Positions 5,151-5,859 of a DNA stretch of 5,859 bases are shown one piece after another. Both the position numbers and the translations under genes were made by a program. This DNA is from an uncultured Eubacteriales bacterium (GTDB taxonomy: Bacteria > Bacillota > Clostridia > Tissierellales > Peptoniphilaceae), in NCBI GenBank assembly GCA_900539225.1, contig UQBO01000024.1, positions 1-5,859 on the forward strand, written 5' to 3'. The notes beneath the pieces were generated by a model. The model saw only the letters and a list, made by a program, of their open reading frames with translations. It was not told the DNA's origin and made no database searches. Within the stretch, counting starts at the first letter, position 1; every line of letters begins with the position of its first letter.

Positions 5151-5200
5151 CGAGTGTCTTGCACCAAGGTTCTTGCCAAAGGGGCAAGGTTCTTCTAAAT
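5151..5200 (+). repeat. Dispersed repeat copy R4 with alternative stem-loop
   Basis: CGAGTGT, then GCACCAAGGTTCT (5161-5173), the hairpin CTTGCC-AAAGG-GGCAAG (5172-5188) and GTTCTTCTAAATCC. The outer words match R2, but the stem sequence is different and still fully complementary. It lies in a gene-free stretch (4856-5522) that otherwise holds the short RNA unit, repeats and the promoter of the S51 gene. Confidence 0.72.
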
Positions 5201-5208
5201 CCATCTAG

Positions 5209-5329
5209 TGGAGCGTAGCGGAACGAATATGGGCACGCAGGTGAACAAGCTTAGAAATTATCAGTTTTCGTAGACGAGCAAGTGAGTGATAGCCGTAAGT
5301 TTAATCAAAGCTATGTTCGCTACGCTCCA
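5209..5329. repeat. Inverted repeat pair, 12-bp perfect core
   Basis: TGGAGCGTAGCG at 5209-5220 is the exact reverse complement of CGCTACGCTCCA at 5318-5329. Similarity extends a few bases further (GGAACGAATA against TATGTT). The 97-base interval has no gene. A related ACGCTCCGCTT word occurs near 2855. Confidence 0.6.
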
Positions 5330-5366
5330 TACCTTTGTAAACTCTGGCATAAGGCATGCATTGCCA

Positions 5367-5408
5367 ATCGAACTTCGTTAACCTCGTTCTCTTGGTGCAT
5401 GGACTTAA
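5367..5408 (-). repeat. Dispersed repeat copy R5, inverted relative to R1
   Basis: The reverse complement of this segment reads TTAAGTCCATGCACCAAGAG and on through AACGAGGTT to GTTCGAT. It matches 136-178 at about 37 of 43 positions, with one gap. It also shares the AGAACGAGGTT word with R2. It overlaps a 60-codon open frame at 5282-5464 that has no ribosome site and is judged non-coding. Confidence 0.7.
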
Positions 5409-5437
5409 CGCTTTTGATGTGCAAGGCAATTTTCTTA

Positions 5438-5500
5438 AAAATTAAATTTGTATTATACTTTTAATATAAGCAAAGACTTTTATATGATATAATAAAGCCA
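5438..5500 (+). promoter_or_regulatory. Promoter block, copy 2, upstream of the S51 peptidase gene
   Basis: Extended -10 TG-A-TATAAT (TATAAT at 5488-5493) with a likely start near 5500 gives a leader of about 23 bases to ATG 5523. As in copy 1 (3103-3165, 58 of 63 bases identical), there is no consensus -35, and AAGCAAAGACTTTT precedes the -10. Conservation upstream of the -10 is as strong as in it, which suggests a regulator site or a recent duplication. Confidence 0.78.
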
Positions 5501-5522
5501 ATATAAACATAGGAGGGATTTT

Positions 5523-5859
5523 ATGATAGTAGCTATTGGAGGCGGGGAAGTAGCCTTAAATGAAACTTACGAGATAGATAAATTTATTGTAGAGGCAGCA
5601 AAAAAAGAAAATCCAAATTTTATATTTATTCCGACAGCAAGTAAAGATGCTCCAGCTTATGTAAAAATTATTGATAAATTATATGGTGGGCTAGGATGCA
5701 AAACTGATACCTTGTATTTATCAAATGCAAAAGTAAACAAGGAAGAGGTCAATCAAAAGATAGAAAATGCAGATATTATCTATGTTGGTGGCGGCAACAC
5801 CCAATACATGATGAAAGTTTGGGAAGAATACGGTGTAGACAAGGCATTAATTAGAGCTT
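5523..5859 (+). CDS. Peptidase S51 (dipeptidase E-like) family protein, 3' truncated by window
   Basis: ATG 5523 follows an excellent AGGAGGG ribosome site (5511-5517) with 5-base spacing. The 112 codons present begin MIVAIGGGE and contain FIFIPTASKDAP (about 33-44) and IENADIIYVGGGNTQYMM (about 80-97). The I-P-T-A-S strand end and G-G-G-N-T loop are hallmarks of the S51 family, cytoplasmic serine hydrolases with a class I glutamine-amidotransferase-like fold. Its founding member, PepE, cleaves Asp-X dipeptides, and relatives include cyanophycinase. The nucleophile serine, in a G-x-S-A-G motif usually 20-30 residues after GGGNT, is beyond the window end, so catalytic competence cannot be checked. 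Family members are typically about 200-240 residues, so roughly half is visible. The gene has its own promoter. The exact substrate is unknown, as many Gram-positive members are uncharacterised. Confidence 0.88.
   Translation, partial: MIVAIGGGEVALNETYEIDKFIVEAAKKENPNFIFIPTASKDAPAYVKIIDKLYGGLGCKTDTLYLSNAKVNKEEVNQKIENADIIYVGGGNTQYMMKVWEEYGVDKALIRA

Noticed and set aside
2944..5200. Possible CRISPR array from the recurring GCACCAAGGTTCT words
   Set aside because: Copies are imperfect, irregularly spaced by up to kilobases and not separated by uniform spacers, and no cas gene is present.
5282..5464. 60-codon plus-strand ORF (MSDSRKFNQS...)
   Set aside because: It has no ribosome site, runs through the inverted repeat R5 and into the promoter block of the next gene, and its composition is repeat-like.

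Overview
The window is AT-rich DNA with strong AGGAGG-type ribosome binding sites, TATAAT promoters and classic hairpin-plus-T terminators. It encodes S-layer-homology (SLH) surface proteins. This fits a low-GC, SLH-bearing member of the Bacillota (Firmicutes), most likely an anaerobe of the Clostridia/Tissierellia type. The exact genus is a guess from style, not from a search.

Layout. Positions 1-104 are the last 33 codons of a gene ending in an SLH domain. After a repeat-bearing spacer and a terminator comes the dominant gene (308-2788), an 826-residue exported SLH protein. It has a signal peptide, three N-terminal SLH modules and a long C-terminal part built of related beta-type modules. 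From 2789 to about 3100 there is no gene, only repeats and a terminator. From 3103 to 4855 lies a gene graveyard: a promoter with a short start-of-gene ORF running into the C-terminal remnant of a large serine recombinase (DUF4368 type), one intact small membrane protein (DUF3021 type, 3919-4320), then a DUF262-like (GmrSD-type) fragment joined in frame to the C-terminus of a GNAT acetyltransferase that itself carries a frameshift. From 4856 to 5522 there is again no gene. This stretch holds a near-consensus promoter and terminator bracketing about 85 bases, several dispersed repeats, and a promoter block. The window ends in the first 112 codons of a peptidase S51 (dipeptidase E-like) gene.

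The intact genes do not form one pathway. The left side is a surface-protein locus, the middle is a decayed mobile or accessory segment, and the right is a housekeeping-type hydrolase.

The most interesting content is non-coding. A mosaic repeat family with the words GCACCAAGGTTCT and AGGTTCTTC recurs in three spacers. In two or three copies the stem between these words differs in sequence but stays complementary. One related copy sits exactly in a promoter-terminator cassette, which suggests a small RNA origin or a structured element. A second signal is a 63-bp promoter block present twice (58 of 63 bases identical), once before the decayed recombinase locus and once before the S51 gene. A third is a pair of inverted ~43-bp repeats bracketing almost the whole window, including the main SLH gene.
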